Of a stretch of 6,637 bases of DNA, positions 5,961 through 6,637 are shown piece by piece (the stretch's first letter is position 1; each line of letters begins with the position of its first letter). The notes beneath the pieces are model-generated. The model made no database searches. It was not told the DNA's origin and saw nothing but the letters and a program-made list of their open reading frames with translations. A program made the position numbers and the translations under genes. Source of the DNA: Clostridia bacterium (GTDB lineage: Bacteria; Bacillota; Clostridia; DUPQ01); the NCBI GenBank assembly GCA_030592355.1, contig JAUVJE010000139.1, positions 1-6,637 of the forward strand. The letters run 5' to 3'.

Positions 5961-5980
5961 ATATCGCAAATTTACGATAT
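5961..5980. promoter_or_regulatory. 20-base palindrome, operator-like
   Basis: The arms ATATCG (5961-5966) and CGATAT (5975-5980) are perfect inverted repeats, and the centre holds the symmetric AAATTT (5968-5973); only the pair 5967/5974 breaks the symmetry. That makes 18 of 20 positions symmetric. It lies 95-114 bases upstream of the protease start, within a spacer, with no T tract, so it fits a dimeric repressor or activator site better than a terminator. I do not recognise the regulator. Confidence 0.4.
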
Positions 5981-6052
5981 GTTTGCTTGAGATTCTTGAC
6001 TTTATGCGCGGCATCCCTTAAGCTTATAAACAGCACACTTTTCTAAAATAAT

Positions 6053-6067
6053 GATTTTCTGAAAGGA
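6053..6067 (+). promoter_or_regulatory. Weak CodY-like box overlapping the protease RBS
   Basis: GATTTTCTGAAAGGA matches the CodY consensus AATTTTCWGAAAATT at 11 of 15 positions, with the central TTTTCTGAAA core intact. CodY represses extracellular proteases in many Firmicutes when branched amino acids and GTP are plentiful, so the setting fits. The second half overlaps the ribosome binding site, which would by itself produce part of the match. Confidence 0.25.
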
Positions 6068-6074
6068 GAAAATA

Positions 6075-6637
6075 ATGAAAAAAACAACTATTTATTTAAT
6101 CGTAATAGCTTTGGTTTGTATGCTGAGCGTACCGGTTTTTGCCGGTTCGGCCAAGGTGAATATCGGTATTAATGTTCTTCTGAATACGGAGATTACGGAC
6201 GACATTTTATCCGAACTGGGAGCCCATGGTAAAGTCTTGAACACAATTTATGAATTAGACGCCCTTACCATGAGGATAAAAGCCAAAGAGCTGGCAGGCA
6301 TACAGGCCTTACCGTTTGTTGAGGCAGCAAACCAGGATGCAGAACGTAAAGGAGCACCGATTGATACAGTAGCAGAAGAAAACATGGCTAACGGTTTAAG
6401 CACATGGAATCTGGATGCCATTAATGTAACCGATTGGGGTTTTAACAACAGGATGGTTCCTCAAGACGGTACAGGAGTCTATATTGCTGTACTTGATACA
6501 GGTCTTGTTAACATATGGCATCAGTATTTCCCGGAAGAAAGGATTGCGGAGGAATATGCGATATCATTTGGCGGCGGTGGTGGTGAAAGAGGTACAGTCT
6601 CAATACAGCCAAACAAATGGGGACGCGACACAAATTC
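6075..6637 (+). CDS. Secreted subtilisin-family (S8) serine protease, N-terminal part (runs off right edge)
   Basis: The 187 complete codons visible give the start of a subtilase preproprotein. Residues 1-23 are a classical signal peptide (MKK, hydrophobic stretch, VPVFA then cleavage before Gly24). Residues 27-90 resemble an I9-type inhibitory propeptide: a hydrophobic strand, a helix (EITDDILSELGAHG) and the pattern LAGIQALPFVEAANQD, where I9 domains end each strand-helix unit. The mature domain begins about residue 105 (STWNLDAINVTDWGF, the usual substitute for WGLxxI). The catalytic Asp is Asp141 in GVYIAVLDTGL. The last residues, WGRDTNS, lead into what should be the HGTH motif just beyond the edge; the His and Ser are not visible. 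A run of five Gly (166-170) lies in the Asp-His loop. The ribosome binding site AAAGGAG (6062-6068) is 6 bases before the ATG. It is expected to act outside the cell on proteins. A weak CodY-like box overlaps the ribosome binding site. Confidence 0.9.
   Translation, partial: MKKTTIYLIVIALVCMLSVPVFAGSAKVNIGINVLLNTEITDDILSELGAHGKVLNTIYELDALTMRIKAKELAGIQALPFVEAANQDAERKGAPIDTVAEENMANGLSTWNLDAINVTDWGFNNRMVPQDGTGVYIAVLDTGLVNIWHQYFPEERIAEEYAISFGGGGGERGTVSIQPNKWGRDTN

Noticed and set aside
5996..6030. TTGACT and TATAAA as a promoter of the protease
   Set aside because: The boxes are 23 bases apart, too far for a normal sigma-A promoter, and no good -10 is found at 16-18 bases.

Overview
The window looks like a chromosomal segment of an anaerobic, low-G+C Firmicute, most likely from the class Clostridia. 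The reasons are AT-rich spacers, strong AGGAG-type ribosome binding sites, a PepC-type aminopeptidase, a rubredoxin/rubrerythrin-like gene followed by a ferredoxin-like gene, a DUF2202 ferritin-like lipoprotein and a secreted subtilase. No species can be named from this alone. I see no rRNA, tRNA, CRISPR array, insertion sequence or phage gene.

Left part, minus strand (1-2037): the N-terminal 148 codons of a DUF2202 ferritin-like lipoprotein run off the left edge. It is preceded by a 255-base spacer that holds a strong minus-strand terminator (621-654). Upstream of that is an intact pepC (bleomycin hydrolase/aminopeptidase C family, 445 aa), which this terminator closes.

Middle (2038-2674): a 637-base stretch without an intact gene. 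On the plus strand it carries what looks like the decayed remains of a hydrolase-like reading frame with three internal stops and a probable frameshift. A 33-base leader at its right end (2644-2676), which includes the ribosome binding site of the next gene, has a near-identical copy at 562-594.

Plus strand, 2675-4531: a very AT-rich gene for a 618-aa cytoplasmic protein with two alpha/beta-hydrolase halves. The first half keeps a complete Ser-Asp-His triad. The second has lost its nucleophile serine and stops before the expected acid and histidine.

Plus strand, 4668-5823: a tight two-gene electron-transfer operon. The first gene encodes a protein with a rubredoxin at the N terminus, a helical core, and a rubrerythrin-type rubredoxin knuckle at the C terminus. 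The second encodes an 8-Cys ferredoxin-like protein with odd cysteine spacing and an added helical domain. The two genes are 4 bases apart and the ribosome binding site of the second lies inside the first, so they are probably translated together and may be redox partners. An AT-rich hairpin follows.

Right end, plus strand (6075 to edge): the beginning of a secreted subtilisin-family protease (signal peptide, I9-like propeptide, catalytic Asp motif), cut by the window just before the expected His motif. A 20-base palindrome sits in its upstream region.

The most unusual items are the double-rubredoxin protein with its ferredoxin-like partner, and the tandem hydrolase with a dead second half beside hydrolase-like debris and duplicated leader DNA. 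I found no clear defence or mobile system.
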